Assembly (NCBI GenBank): GCA_002238805.1
Contig: MPNB01000004.1
Span: forward strand, 26,832-90,831
Reading direction: 5' to 3'
DNA length: 64,000 nt
From: Rhodothermaceae bacterium bin80
Lineage (GTDB): Bacteria; Bacteroidota; Rhodothermia; Rhodothermales; Bin80
Each line of letters starts with the position of its first letter. Position 1 is the first letter of the stretch. The notes under the pieces are model-generated. The model had not been told where the DNA came from, made no database searches, and saw only the letters and a list, made by a program, of their open reading frames with translations. Both the position numbers and the translations under genes were made by a program. Below are positions 1 through 9,484 of this stretch, in pieces.

Positions 1-328
1 CCTCGAAACGGGTAATGTGTGTGTTGACCTTCCGGCAATATGGGGAAGACCGAAGCGTCTCGGGAAGTCCCATTTTATTCATCACGATTTGGATACAGGC
101 TACAAAGTGTGAATTTGGTTGGGGGGTGCGTCAGGATTTCCAGTGCGGGATGAAAAGTAAGCACTAGCCTTAGCGACCAAGCGTCAAATGTAGCATTGCT
201 GCCTGTTTTTCAGCTTGGTTTGGGGAAAGGCCAAGGGTGCACATGTCGCAAGTGCAGTCCAGTCCCATGCGATGTGTGATGTTGTTCTCCACCATTTCCG
301 TGGGACACCTCAGATGAGGTGCACGGGT
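1..328. other. left-edge non-coding sequence
   Basis: No convincing gene is visible on either strand between the window edge and the 3' end of the IS1380 transposase. The right part (about 170-328) probably belongs to the insertion sequence, because an AGCGACC at 172-178 is mirrored by GGTCGCT at 1974-1980 on the other side of the transposase. Confidence 0.4.
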
Positions 329-1984
329 TTAGAGGTCAGGCACAGATTGCCAGTGTAATTGCCGAAGGGGTTTCCAGAAACGCTTCCATGCCTGCACCGC
401 GAACAGGGCGATATAGAATGTGACATAGCGGGCATGACGTGCCAGGGTTGCATCAACCTTCAGCATTTGCAGTCTGAAAGTGCAAAGGTGCATGTGAGGG
501 AGTTCCGATGAGGACGAATCCGTGTCTGTTGCAGAACTGCCGTCCGCCTCCATCGCCGTCTCCGAGAACGCATCGGTTGATTCGTCCAACGCAGCTTCTG
601 TTCCAGAAGACCGCGGACACGTGTCGTGCTGTCCCTCGGCCAACGGTGCCATCTCATCGGGTTCGGACCCCACCGGTGGGGGCGGGCTATGCAAGAGGCA
701 TCGACCGATGTGAAGAAGCTGGTAGACCAACATGTAGACCTGAAGACGCACGGCATTCTCCGCCTGAACCTCAGCATCCTCATCGGTCTCGGCAATATTC
801 TCACGCTCAATCGGTACGTTGCAGTAATGCGACTTGGCGCGTGGCGATGACGAAAACGACAGGGTACAGATCGCTTTGATCTCGCCCTGGTGCATCTCCG
901 CCTTCCCGCGCCGACCGTACAGGGCAGCCAGAACCTCCCCCGAATGCGTATCCGCGTCAAGATTGGTGACCAAAAAGTAGAACTCATTGAATAACTCCCC
1001 CGGACGCGGTTTTACCACCAGGATCACGCGACGGGTCTTCCCCCAGGACTGCGCACCATACTCGAGTTCAACGTACGTCTTCGTCTCATACGAGCAATCC
1101 TCAACGTACGGGGCAGCCAACGCCTCCAACACCTTGTTCTTGCGCAAACGCATCACGTAGTGAAGACCTTCTGCCTCCAGCCGTGTAAATACAACCCCAC
1201 TATTGAACCCTGCATCCAAACGAATAATGACGCGGTCAGCGGCGTGCTGGCGCACGCCATCGGCCACGGAAACCATGAAGTCTTCGCAGTCGGTGACTTC
1301 GCGCCGGTTACCTGGACGCAACTGCGCCCCGAGTACATCCCCGGTCTCCCCGCATGAAGCAATCAGCGGCAAGAAAACCGTACGCTTATAGTGCCCATGA
1401 TATGCATTGCTAAGTTGCTTGCCATGCGCATCCACCAGCACAGCGTCCACATCAATGACCACTTCATCACGGCGCCGGCCACCGTTGCGAACCAGCATAT
1501 GCTCAATCGCCAACTTTTGAACCGCCGCCTCCAAGTGCGACGGACTGTCCTCTTTGCTGAGCAGCCCCAACAGACGGGATATGGTCGGCTGCGAGGCCAA
1601 CATACGACCCGCTTCGACCGCACCCCGTTTGATGCTGGTGGACGTGCCAAATGCTGCATCGGCGTTCAACTGCTCTGTCCATAGGGCACTCCATCCCTGA
1701 ATCAACTGTAGCAGCCACTGCAAAAGTAACTGCGCCTGACTATACCGTATACGATACTGTTTCCGGGGATCGTACAGCCGCTCGGTCAGAAATTCAATGA
1801 GCCCCGTTCGCGCGATCACCGACCGTATCAACAATGCCCCCGCATCAGATGTCGTGTGGTTGTTGCAGGCCGCCTTGATCCGAACCGACTGGTTGTAGGG
1901 AAGCACAAAAAGAGTCTCCGTAGACTTTGCCATGATCTCACCTCCAAGGTGAACTTTTTAGATGACTTTGAAAGGTCGCTTACG
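170..1984. mobile_element. probable IS1380-family insertion sequence, ends unresolved
   Basis: The transposase is bracketed by a short imperfect inverted repeat: TTAGCGACC near 170 on the left and GGTCGCTTA near 1974-1982 on the right, 8 of 9 positions complementary. The resulting size of about 1.8 kb suits the IS1380 family with this long transposase. The repeats are short and no target-site duplication could be fixed, so the ends are provisional. Confidence 0.35.
329..1933 (-). CDS. IS1380-family transposase
   Basis: This 534-residue protein moves its insertion sequence by DDE-type cut-and-paste chemistry. The N-terminal part (TTSDAGALLIRSV) and the core with VVIDVDAVLVDAHGKQ, YHGHYKRTVFLPL, and IIRLDAGFNSG followed by YVMRLRKN match the IS1380 catalytic domain; the aspartates in DVD and RLDAGF are likely catalytic. 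It is longer than usual for the family because of a hydrophilic Ser/Thr/Asp/Glu-rich stretch at about residues 416-479, just before the conserved C-terminal helix region (ARHARYVTFYIALFAVQAWKRF). The frame is intact from an ATG at 1933, so the copy may still be active. It lies convergently ahead of tatA and is not part of any neighbouring operon. Confidence 0.9.
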   Translation of the reverse strand: MAKSTETLFVLPYNQSVRIKAACNNHTTSDAGALLIRSVIARTGLIEFLTERLYDPRKQYRIRYSQAQLLLQWLLQLIQGWSALWTEQLNADAAFGTSTSIKRGAVEAGRMLASQPTISRLLGLLSKEDSPSHLEAAVQKLAIEHMLVRNGGRRRDEVVIDVDAVLVDAHGKQLSNAYHGHYKRTVFLPLIASCGETGDVLGAQLRPGNRREVTDCEDFMVSVADGVRQHAADRVIIRLDAGFNSGVVFTRLEAEGLHYVMRLRKNKVLEALAAPYVEDCSYETKTYVELEYGAQSWGKTRRVILVVKPRPGELFNEFYFLVTNLDADTHSGEVLAALYGRRGKAEMHQGEIKAICTLSFSSSPRAKSHYCNVPIERENIAETDEDAEVQAENAVRLQVYMLVYQLLHIGRCLLHSPPPPVGSEPDEMAPLAEGQHDTCPRSSGTEAALDESTDAFSETAMEADGSSATDTDSSSSELPHMHLCTFRLQMLKVDATLARHARYVTFYIALFAVQAWKRFWKPLRQLHWQSVPDL

Positions 1985-2030
1985 CATGTGATCCACAGTA
2001 GAAACAAGTCCCTATTCGGTCAAAATCCGC

Positions 2031-2057
2031 AAAAAAAGGGCAATAGGCCCTTTTTTA
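2031..2057. terminator. bidirectional intrinsic terminator-like hairpin
   Basis: An A-run plus GGGC pairs with GCCC plus a T-run around a 5-base loop (AAAAAAGGGC at 2032-2041; GCCC followed by six T at 2047-2056). The A/T symmetry lets it work on either strand. It sits just outside the IS1380 copy. The following stretch to 2333 holds no gene that I can support. Confidence 0.6.
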
Positions 2058-2333
2058 TGGAACGTACAATGGACACGAAAGCTTTGGATTGGTCAGGCTA
2101 TCTAGAAAAATTGAATTGAGATGAATATTGTGGGATTTATTCTTATTTCTCTTGGTCGTACATTCTCTTTACAGGCGAGAGTTAGCATTCGTGCATGACA
2201 TCTTGCTATGTTTTGCGCACCTATCTTTTAGTTTTGCCCCGTATTTCGGCTGGATCGAAGTCTAGGGGAACCCAAGGGAAGCGTAAATGTACAGCTTGGT
2301 CGTCGTGGTGTCAACTTAATACCTGAGAGTGAA

Positions 2334-2615
2334 ATGATACTGTTATTTGGACTTGGATCATGGGAAATAGCAGTAATACTGCTCCTAGTTCTACTAATAT
2401 TTGGAGCCAAGCGTATACCGGAGGTCGCGCGTGGTCTCGGCAAAGGCATTCGGGAATTCAGGTCTGCCACGAGTGAAATCAGCCGTGAGCTCACGTTGGA
2501 AGACCGCCCACCCGCATATCGCCCCCCTGCATCACAACAGGGACAGAACTATGCGTCACAACCGCCATCTCAGGGGACGTCGCAGTCGACCAACCCTACG
2601 CCTCCCTCCCAATAG
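2334..2615 (+). CDS. tatA: Sec-independent protein translocase TatA/E-type subunit
   Basis: A 93-residue subunit of the twin-arginine translocase, which carries folded proteins across the inner membrane. A single N-terminal membrane helix (about residues 8-23, WEIAVILLLVLLIFG) is followed at once by the family hinge and amphipathic helix GAKRIPEVARGLGKGIREF. The tail is rich in Pro, Gln and Ser and is probably disordered, as usual for TatA. No tatB or tatC lies beside it, which is common in Bacteroidota-related genomes where a single TatA-type protein can serve. TatA and TatB are hard to separate at this length; the GAKRIPEVARGLG motif favours TatA. gatA starts 34 bases downstream, so the two may share a transcript. 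Confidence 0.88.
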   Translation: MILLFGLGSWEIAVILLLVLLIFGAKRIPEVARGLGKGIREFRSATSEISRELTLEDRPPAYRPPASQQGQNYASQPPSQGTSQSTNPTPPSQ

Positions 2616-2649
2616 CCCTCTTTGGCCCAGGCACGGTCACTGAACGCTG

Positions 2650-4098
2650 ATGGCTTTGCCGTTGTTTGCTGATTGCAGGCGTGCTTTGTTTGAGAGGCAG
2701 ACGAGTTGCACAGAGGTTGCACAACTGGCTCTGGACGTGATTCGGGCAAAAAATCCAGCACTTAACGCGTTCACATACGTGGATGCTGCGTCCGTACATC
2801 GTTCGGCGGAGGCTATTGATGACGCACTGGCTCAGGGTTCGGAGTTGCCATTGGCTGGACTGGTGCTTGGTGTTAAAAATGTATTGAGTACATTGGACTG
2901 GCCGGTTACGTGTGCATCAAGAATACTCCAAGGGTATTGTCCACCGTTTGAGGCTACCTCGGTAAAGCGCCTGCGTGCAGCAGGTGCCTTACTCATTGGG
3001 CGGACCAATTGCGACGAGTTCGCCATGGGCTCAACGACTGAGTCCTCTGCAGAGGGGCCCACGCTAAATCCCTGGAATGGAGAATATGTCCCCGGAGGCT
3101 CATCCGGGGGATCTGCAGCCGCAGTCGCAGCGGGCATGTGTCATGCTGCACTTGGCACCGATACAGGTGGATCTGTACGTCAACCGGCAGCTTTTTGTGG
3201 TATCCTTGGACTTAAACCAACATATGGATTGGTGAGTCGCTATGGTCTGATTGCGTATGCATCTTCGTTTGACTGTGTCGGACCACTTGCCCGCAATGCA
3301 GAGGTGGCTTCGCTTATCCTGTCACAGATGGCCGGAACGGACTCCAACGACGCAACTTGTGTAGATCACGCTGTCGATCACAAGCGTGGCCTGGAAGAAG
3401 GGTCTATTTTCGGTCTGCGCATTGGGCTACCTAGGGAGTACTATGATCAAGGGCTTAACAGCGAAGTGCGACAGATCATTGAAAGGACAGCCAAAAACCT
3501 GGAGTCTATGGGAGCGAAACTTGTGCCGATGTCCATGCCTCATACTGCTTATGGTGTGGCGGCCTACTACATCCTTGCAGCAGCAGAAGCATCCAGTAAT
3601 CTATCTCGCTACGATGGTGTGAAATATGGACTGCGATTGGAGGGCAAAGGTACTTCTATTGATAGCATGTACACCAGAACACGGAGTCGCGGATTTGGGT
3701 TTGAGGTGAAAAGGCGGATTATGCTTGGCACTTATGTACTTTCTGCAGGGTACTACGATGCCTACTACGGCAAGGGGCAGCGCGTCCGTTCGTTGATCCG
3801 GCAGGATTTTGATGAAGCATGGGAGCGTGTAGACATACTCTTGACCCCTGTTACCCCCTCGGCAGGGGCGCGTATTGGCGAATGGGGTCAGGATCCACTG
3901 CAGATGTACTTAAGCGATGTATATACGGTGACCGCGAATCTAGCAGGTGTGCCCGGTTTGTCCGTTCCTGTGGGAAAAACATCTGAGGAACTTCCTGTTG
4001 GTGTGCAGCTTTTAGGACCGCCGTTCAGCGAGCATAAGCTCCTCGGTATAGGAAAGGCAATGATGGAATCGATAGGAAATACGTACCAAGTACAGTAA
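2650..4098 (+). CDS. gatA: aspartyl/glutamyl-tRNA(Asn/Gln) amidotransferase subunit A
   Basis: The glutaminase subunit of GatCAB, which releases ammonia from glutamine so that Glu-tRNA(Gln) or Asp-tRNA(Asn) can be amidated; cytoplasmic. The 482-residue protein carries the amidase signature: GVKN with the catalytic Lys at 76, GGSSGGSAAAVAAG with the cis-Ser at 151, and DTGGSVRQPA with the nucleophile Ser at 175. The spacing (75 and 99 residues from Lys) equals that of characterised GatA proteins. The Lys motif reads GVKNVL where GVKDN is more usual. Length is normal for the family. The ATG at 2650 gives the expected N-terminus. gatB and gatC are not adjacent, so the genes are dispersed. Confidence 0.93.
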   Translation: MALPLFADCRRALFERQTSCTEVAQLALDVIRAKNPALNAFTYVDAASVHRSAEAIDDALAQGSELPLAGLVLGVKNVLSTLDWPVTCASRILQGYCPPFEATSVKRLRAAGALLIGRTNCDEFAMGSTTESSAEGPTLNPWNGEYVPGGSSGGSAAAVAAGMCHAALGTDTGGSVRQPAAFCGILGLKPTYGLVSRYGLIAYASSFDCVGPLARNAEVASLILSQMAGTDSNDATCVDHAVDHKRGLEEGSIFGLRIGLPREYYDQGLNSEVRQIIERTAKNLESMGAKLVPMSMPHTAYGVAAYYILAAAEASSNLSRYDGVKYGLRLEGKGTSIDSMYTRTRSRGFGFEVKRRIMLGTYVLSAGYYDAYYGKGQRVRSLIRQDFDEAWERVDILLTPVTPSAGARIGEWGQDPLQMYLSDVYTVTANLAGVPGLSVPVGKTSEELPVGVQLLGPPFSEHKLLGIGKAMMESIGNTYQVQ

Positions 4099-4142
4099 TT
4101 AGTTGGTACAATAGACAAATAAACTAGTCAAGCAACAGGTTG

Positions 4143-5012
4143 ATGAGCATACTGATTGACAGAAATACAAGGCTCGTGGTACAGGGGTTCACGGGCAAAG
4201 AGGGGTCATTTCATGCGGAACAGATGATCGAATTTGGTACCACGGTGATTGGTGGAGTTACACCAGGTAAGGGAGGCCGACGACATCTTGACCGTCCGGT
4301 GTTCGATACGGTTGCTGAAGCCGTGGAATGTGAGGGTGCGAATACCTCGGTCATTTTTGTCCCACCGGCTTTTGCCAAAGATGCCATAATGGAAGCAGCA
4401 GGGGCCGGGATAGGATTGATAATATGCATCACTGAGGGTATACCTGTGCAGGATATGGTAGAGGCCTACCACTATGTGGAGTCCAAAGGGACCCGTTTGG
4501 TTGGCCCCAACTGTCCAGGTGCCCTAACACCCGGTCAGGCCAAGGTCGGCATTATGCCAGCCATGATCTTTGCCGAAGGCCCTGTGGGGGTCATTTCCCG
4601 CTCGGGCACACTGACATATGAAGCAGTTGACCAGCTTACACGCCAGGGTTATGGCCAAACCACGGCGGTAGGGATAGGAGGGGATCCGGTGATTGGTACT
4701 CGGTTTACAGATGCGCTACAGCTTTTCGAGAAAGACCCGGAAACCGCCGCAGTTGTTCTCATCGGAGAAATCGGGGGGACAGACGAAGAGGATGCAGCTG
4801 CATACATCAAAGCTCGCATGACCAAGCCGGTCATTGCCTTTATTGCCGGAGCAACGGCGCCACCAGGACGTCGTATGGGTCATGCAGGAGCCATTATTGC
4901 GGGGGGGAAGGGCACCGCAGAGGATAAGTTTACAGCACTGGAAGATGCAGGAGCCTACGTGGTTCGTAATCCCGCGCATATAGGCCAAGCCGTTCAGAGT
5001 GCGGGAGTTTGA
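4143..5012 (+). CDS. sucD: succinate-CoA ligase (ADP/GDP-forming), alpha subunit
   Basis: The alpha subunit of succinyl-CoA synthetase, which converts succinyl-CoA to succinate with substrate-level phosphorylation in the TCA cycle. The N-terminal CoA-binding domain has [16 protein letters not shown]; the ligase domain has GPNCPG, and [21 protein letters not shown] holds the phosphorylated active-site His (residue 247 from this start). Length (289 residues) is typical. A TTG lies directly before the ATG, and I prefer the ATG at 4143. The beta-subunit gene sucC is not adjacent. The stop overlaps a possible TTG start of engB, so the two genes are probably cotranscribed. Confidence 0.94.
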   Translation: MSILIDRNTRLVVQGFTGKEGSFHAEQMIEFGTTVIGGVTPGKGGRRHLDRPVFDTVAEAVECEGANTSVIFVPPAFAKDAIMEAAGAGIGLIICITEGIPVQDMVEAYHYVESKGTRLVGPNCPGALTPGQAKVGIMPAMIFAEGPVGVISRSGTLTYEAVDQLTRQGYGQTTAVGIGGDPVIGTRFTDALQLFEKDPETAAVVLIGEIGGTDEEDAAAYIKARMTKPVIAFIAGATAPPGRRMGHAGAIIAGGKGTAEDKFTALEDAGAYVVRNPAHIGQAVQSAGV

Positions 5013-5026
5013 GTTCTGACAGTCCG

Positions 5027-5623
5027 ATGAATATTCGAAGCATCCGCTTTATGAAGAGTGCGGAAAGCATGGATCAGCTACCGAATGAAGAATTTCCGGA
5101 AATCGCCTTTGTCGGACGCTCCAATGTGGGTAAGAGCGCACTACTTAATATGTTGGCTCGAAGAAATGCACTTGCACGAATCAGTGCAAAGCCGGGCAAG
5201 ACACAGACATTTAACTTCTATTGTGTCAATGAAGGAGTATACTTTGTTGATATTCCAGGGTATGGTTACGCAAAGGTCAGTAAAAAGAAAAGGGCTCAAT
5301 GGGCAAGGAGGATTGGCGCTTACCTGACCGGTCGGACTACATTAAGCCTTGTGCTTCACCTTGTAGACAGTCGGCATCCACCTACAAGTCTGGACAAGGA
5401 GATTATGTTGCTTTTATGCGAAAATCACGTGCAGAGTCTTTTGGTGCTCACGAAAGCAGATAAGTTGTCGGGAAATGGGATTACCAAGAGCATCCAGAGG
5501 GTGCGAAAGGATCTGACTGCCCATGGAATGGAATTACCAATTGTTGTGACGTCTGCACTTGGTTCTACAGGGCGGAACGAGTTGCTGGATCGAATAGGGA
5601 ACGCGCTTCCCGCCGTTTCATGA
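5027..5623 (+). CDS. engB: ribosome biogenesis GTPase EngB/YsxC/YihA
   Basis: A small GTPase of the TrmE-Era-EngA-EngB branch needed for late assembly of the large ribosomal subunit. From the ATG at 5027 it is 198 residues with GRSNVGKS (G1, residues 30-37), a G3 DIPGYG, and a G4 TKADKLS. The short N-terminal lead ending in EIAFVGRSN is typical of EngB. An upstream TTG at 5009 would add six residues and overlap the sucD stop; the ATG gives a better family N-terminus. Same direction and near-contact with sucD suggest a shared transcript. Confidence 0.93.
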   Translation: MNIRSIRFMKSAESMDQLPNEEFPEIAFVGRSNVGKSALLNMLARRNALARISAKPGKTQTFNFYCVNEGVYFVDIPGYGYAKVSKKKRAQWARRIGAYLTGRTTLSLVLHLVDSRHPPTSLDKEIMLLLCENHVQSLLVLTKADKLSGNGITKSIQRVRKDLTAHGMELPIVVTSALGSTGRNELLDRIGNALPAVS

Positions 5624-5993
5624 AGCAGCGGGAGGTGTTGGAATATTTATGAGCGCGGTGCACATATTTTGTGCACAATGCTTATATTAGTGAAACTCCC
5701 GCAAGCGGCCGGGGCTTAACGATATGGGTGTGCATAAGTATTGATTATGTCGTATCTTGTCCCCATGTGCTGTGCACGGAGTTTAACCGGACATACACCA
5801 CTCACTAGATAAATCACGAATCTGGAACAGCTACCGCAATCCTCTTGATGACACTCCCTCTCCGTACTGTAGGACGCCGATTGTTGCGTCCCGAACCGCA
5901 CGGTCATGGGGAGTTCGGTCGTTGAACCAGTTATGTGCCGCGACTCAGGCGCATGAACCCATGAACATAAATCACAAACAGCAGAGGTCCAAT
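5624..5993 (+). promoter_or_regulatory. intergenic leader upstream of the TonB receptor, with GTGCAC palindromes
   Basis: This 370-base gap between engB and the receptor gene holds no convincing gene. It contains two GTGCAC hexamers (5658-5663 and 5671-5676) separated by seven A/T-rich bases, so the whole can fold as a short stem or bind a dimeric regulator. Further GTGTGCAT and GTGCTGTGCAC words follow to 5780. It should carry the promoter of the receptor operon, but no -10/-33 pair can be assigned with confidence. Confidence 0.35.
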
Positions 5994-8900
5994 ATGCTAC
6001 GTAAATTGAGTGTACTCATACTCATCGCTTTGGTACTGCCTGTGGCAGTGCTCGCCCAGACTACGGGCAAGATTGCCGGGCAGGTAACTGACGCGGAGAC
6101 AGGGGAGACATTGCCTGGAGCGTCAGTAGTCGTAGTCGGTACTACGCTAGGTTCCGCCACGGACATTGACGGAAACTACTACATCATTGGCATTCCTGTG
6201 GGTGACTATTCCATACAGGCGCAATTCGTCGGCTTCCAGACAGAAACAGTAGTTGGTGTTGAGGTCACTCCTGACCACACACGTGAGTTGAATTTTGAAC
6301 TCACTCCAGGTGTCGAACTTGAGGAGATAGTGGTTCAATATGAACGCCCACTAATTCAGAAGGACGCAGTCGGTGTTCTGAAAAGCTTGAACGCTGAGGA
6401 AATCCAGACACTTCCGGTTCGAGGTGCCGCCGAAGTAGCCAAACTTCAGGCTGGGGTTGTTAGCAAAGAGGGTTCAAATACGCTGAACATCCGTGGTGGG
6501 CGTGGTGGAGAAGTCACCTATTATGTGGATGGGGTTAAGAGTGGAGACGGCTCACCCGGCGTACCCCAAGGAGCAGTGCAGCAGCAGGAAATGCTGATTG
6601 GCAGCATTAATGCGCGGTACGGGGATGCCATGAGTGGGATCATCAACATTACCACCAAATCGGGTAGATCGAATTACTTCGGCTCGTTGGAAGCATTGTC
6701 TTCTACACAAACTGATTCGTATGGCTATAATCTGGCATCCGCAACGATTGGTGGTCCGATCATTCAGGATAAGCTCAGCTTCTTTTTTGCCGGCGAATAC
6801 AATGGTTGGGCAGACCGTGATCCGCGGAACATTACTACGCCTCGGCTTTCACAGTCCCAACTTGACGATCTGTGGGGAGCACCGGCTGGGCTCACCGTGA
6901 TGGATGCCGGCGGAAATGAATCTGTCGTGGGGATCCCGATCACCTTGGCAGATGGGGCAAGGCTCATGGTTGATAACACCGGAGCACCTGACTTGAGTGG
7001 CGGTGGATTAACCTTTGATGACGGCACGGTCATTCCAGTTGCAGAAGGCAGCACGGTAGCGCTCAATCCAGTCGCTCGTGCAGAGCAGCTGACCGCTAAC
7101 GATTTTACGCACAGCTATAAAAAGCCGATGCGGTCTAATAACAACTACAGCTTCAGCGGGAATATAACTTGGAGTGTCTTTGAGAGCGGACGACTAAGAC
7201 TTGGTGGCACGTATCGCAATTTGACAGGAGAGGATTCTTCCTGGCCGCGGGAGATATTCTCTCCCCAGGTCGTCCAACGTTATGATGACCATCGGTACTC
7301 GGCCTTTGCAACCTGGACACAGTACCTGTCAAGCTCGACTTTCTATCAGATACAGGGCAGCTGGAGGAGTTACTTTGAGGAGGATTATGATCCACGCTTC
7401 GGTCGCACGCTCAATGATATTTGGAGTTATGGAGACATTGACCATCCGGTTCATGCAACGCTCGCGGGATACAGGAATCTGAGCTATGTTGAGGAAACCC
7501 GTAATGATGATCATGGGACCCCCGATGATCCGAGTGATGACACTGAGGTCACGGTACAGGTACCGACTTATGTTCGCAGATACGAGGATGGACTTCGTAT
7601 CGCGAACGCAACCACGGCAGGCTTGGTTGGTGTTATTGGTGGTGGCCGGCTTAATTTTCGGAAAGATAATGGACACACATACAGGGTAGCTGCTTCAGCT
7701 ACCACCCAAGTCGGCCTGAACCAGTTGGAGTTTGGCGCCGAGTACGAGACCAGTGTAAGCCGGTCCTGGTATATTGACGAGGAGTATTTGGCCCGGGTTT
7801 TTGCAGATGGTAACCCCGAAAATATTGCTTCGGATGACCCGGATCTGAACACTTCTGGCTATACGAGCTTGTCTGAATTGCCTACCCATATCCTTGCACG
7901 GATTATGTGTTTCTCACTAGAACGGCCTAATTGTGGGGCCGGTTATAACCTACTGGGTACAGAGCAACACAGTTCTGAGAACTTTGAGGGTTACCTGGAC
8001 GTCAGTAGGGGTAAACCGGAATCGCATTACTACAAGGCCCCCCATAAGCCAATCTATTACGGAGCGTTCGTCCAGAACAAGATTGAGTTTCGGGATATAG
8101 TCCTGAACATGGGACTTCGTGTGGATGTATGGGATAACAACCGCCCGGTCCTGAAGGATAAATACGCGCGTCGTCCGATTAAGCGGGCCGGAGATTTGGG
8201 CGTAGGCCTACCCTCAGGCATAGGATCGGAGTATGCGGTGTACTTCAGCGGCAGTGATGTCGTGGGTTACCGCGATTATGAGGGGAATTTCTTTGATAGC
8301 AACGGTAATCCGGCAGGTGCTGGCGACATTCTACTGAATGGTCTTGTGGACTACACGGGCTCGCAGATCACGGCGGATATGCTTGAAGACTATGAGCCGC
8401 AGGTAACATTCATGCCGAGGATTGGGGTAAGTTTCCCTATCACTGACAGGGCACTCTTCTTTGCCAGCTATGGTGTTGTCTCCAAGCGCCCCTCTGAAGG
8501 TGCGGGCTTGTTGAATTGTCTGGCGGCCACGGCCTGCAATGCCAATAATAGCCTGCTCCCGGAAAACACGACGAAGTACGAGCTGGGATTCCGGCAACGT
8601 TTGGGTGCTCGCCAAGCATTCACGGTCAGTGGATTTTTCCACCAGATCGACAACCTCATACAAATCCGTGACATTCGTGGTGCAAGCCCGGCTACATATT
8701 CGCGATATGAGAATGTTGATTTTGGCACCGTCAAGGGACTTGAGTTTGATTATGATCTTCGGAGAACCCAGGGCGTAGCTATGCGGGCAAACTACACGTT
8801 GTCCTTTGCTCAGGGAACGGGATCCGGATCGAGGACGACAAGTGCCATTGTGTGGATTGACGAAACACCTCCAAACTTCATCAGCCCGCTTAACTTTGAT

Positions 8901-9404
8901 CAGCGGCACAAGATTAATGTTACGCTCGATTACAGCTTGGGTGAAGGAGAGGGACCAACGCTTGTGGGTACGCAGCTTCTGCAGAATTTCGGTTTCAACG
9001 TACTCTTTACTGCAGGCAGCGGCTTCCCATATACCGGCGTGCAATATCCACTCCCTGTGAATGTTAGTCGTGCTCCACTCCCACGTGGTGGTATCAACGA
9101 AGATCGGATGCCATGGACAAACCGGATTGATCTCAGGATTCAGCGACGGTTCCCGGTCAGTTCCAAGGGGACGATCACAGCGTTTCTGTGGATGCAAAAT
9201 GTCTTGAACACCGTCAATGTTCAGAATGTGTATAGATATTCAGGCTCGCCGGATGACGATGGATTCCTGTCAACGGCCGGTGGAGTTCAGTTCCTGGATT
9301 CTGCGCAGCCCGTTTCAGAGCTGCTCTACAGCTTCAGGAACCGACAATTGGGTAGCGTAGGAAGACCACGTTTGACCCGGCTCGGTGTTCGCTTCGACTT
9401 TTGA
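5994..9404 (+). CDS. TonB-dependent outer-membrane receptor with carboxypeptidase-regulatory domain
   Basis: A TonB-energised outer-membrane transporter of 1136 residues; substrate unknown. The ATG at 5994, preceded by AGAGG, starts a clear signal peptide (MLRKLSVLILIALVLPV, cleavage near AQ at 21-22). A CarboxypepD_reg-like beta-sandwich follows (about 25-105, GKIAGQVTDAETGETLPGA), then the plug (LNIRGGRGGEVTYYVDGV; RYGDAMSGIINITTKSG), then a long barrel ending in the terminal aromatic signature GVRFDF. The longer frame from the TTG at 5922 adds an unlikely leader before the signal peptide. It heads a likely operon with the T9SS-type secreted protein and the PorV-like barrel. No SusD partner is present, so SusC-type glycan uptake is not supported. 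Confidence 0.88.
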   Translation: MLRKLSVLILIALVLPVAVLAQTTGKIAGQVTDAETGETLPGASVVVVGTTLGSATDIDGNYYIIGIPVGDYSIQAQFVGFQTETVVGVEVTPDHTRELNFELTPGVELEEIVVQYERPLIQKDAVGVLKSLNAEEIQTLPVRGAAEVAKLQAGVVSKEGSNTLNIRGGRGGEVTYYVDGVKSGDGSPGVPQGAVQQQEMLIGSINARYGDAMSGIINITTKSGRSNYFGSLEALSSTQTDSYGYNLASATIGGPIIQDKLSFFFAGEYNGWADRDPRNITTPRLSQSQLDDLWGAPAGLTVMDAGGNESVVGIPITLADGARLMVDNTGAPDLSGGGLTFDDGTVIPVAEGSTVALNPVARAEQLTANDFTHSYKKPMRSNNNYSFSGNITWSVFESGRLRLGGTYRNLTGEDSSWPREIFSPQVVQRYDDHRYSAFATWTQYLSSSTFYQIQGSWRSYFEEDYDPRFGRTLNDIWSYGDIDHPVHATLAGYRNLSYVEETRNDDHGTPDDPSDDTEVTVQVPTYVRRYEDGLRIANATTAGLVGVIGGGRLNFRKDNGHTYRVAASATTQVGLNQLEFGAEYETSVSRSWYIDEEYLARVFADGNPENIASDDPDLNTSGYTSLSELPTHILARIMCFSLERPNCGAGYNLLGTEQHSSENFEGYLDVSRGKPESHYYKAPHKPIYYGAFVQNKIEFRDIVLNMGLRVDVWDNNRPVLKDKYARRPIKRAGDLGVGLPSGIGSEYAVYFSGSDVVGYRDYEGNFFDSNGNPAGAGDILLNGLVDYTGSQITADMLEDYEPQVTFMPRIGVSFPITDRALFFASYGVVSKRPSEGAGLLNCLAATACNANNSLLPENTTKYELGFRQRLGARQAFTVSGFFHQIDNLIQIRDIRGASPATYSRYENVDFGTVKGLEFDYDLRRTQGVAMRANYTLSFAQGTGSGSRTTSAIVWIDETPPNFISPLNFDQRHKINVTLDYSLGEGEGPTLVGTQLLQNFGFNVLFTAGSGFPYTGVQYPLPVNVSRAPLPRGGINEDRMPWTNRIDLRIQRRFPVSSKGTITAFLWMQNVLNTVNVQNVYRYSGSPDDDGFLSTAGGVQFLDSAQPVSELLYSFRNRQLGSVGRPRLTRLGVRFDF

Positions 9405-9484
9405 CAAAGCAGACAATAGGTGAACCAACAGCGGGCCCGTCAGGGCCCCAAGTTGCTACTCTCATCCAATTAAAGACGACAAAA

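Noticed and set aside
8331..9197. 288-codon minus-strand frame within the TonB receptor
   Set aside because: Antisense shadow of a receptor with continuous family motifs; composition rich in Arg/Cys/His and no start context.
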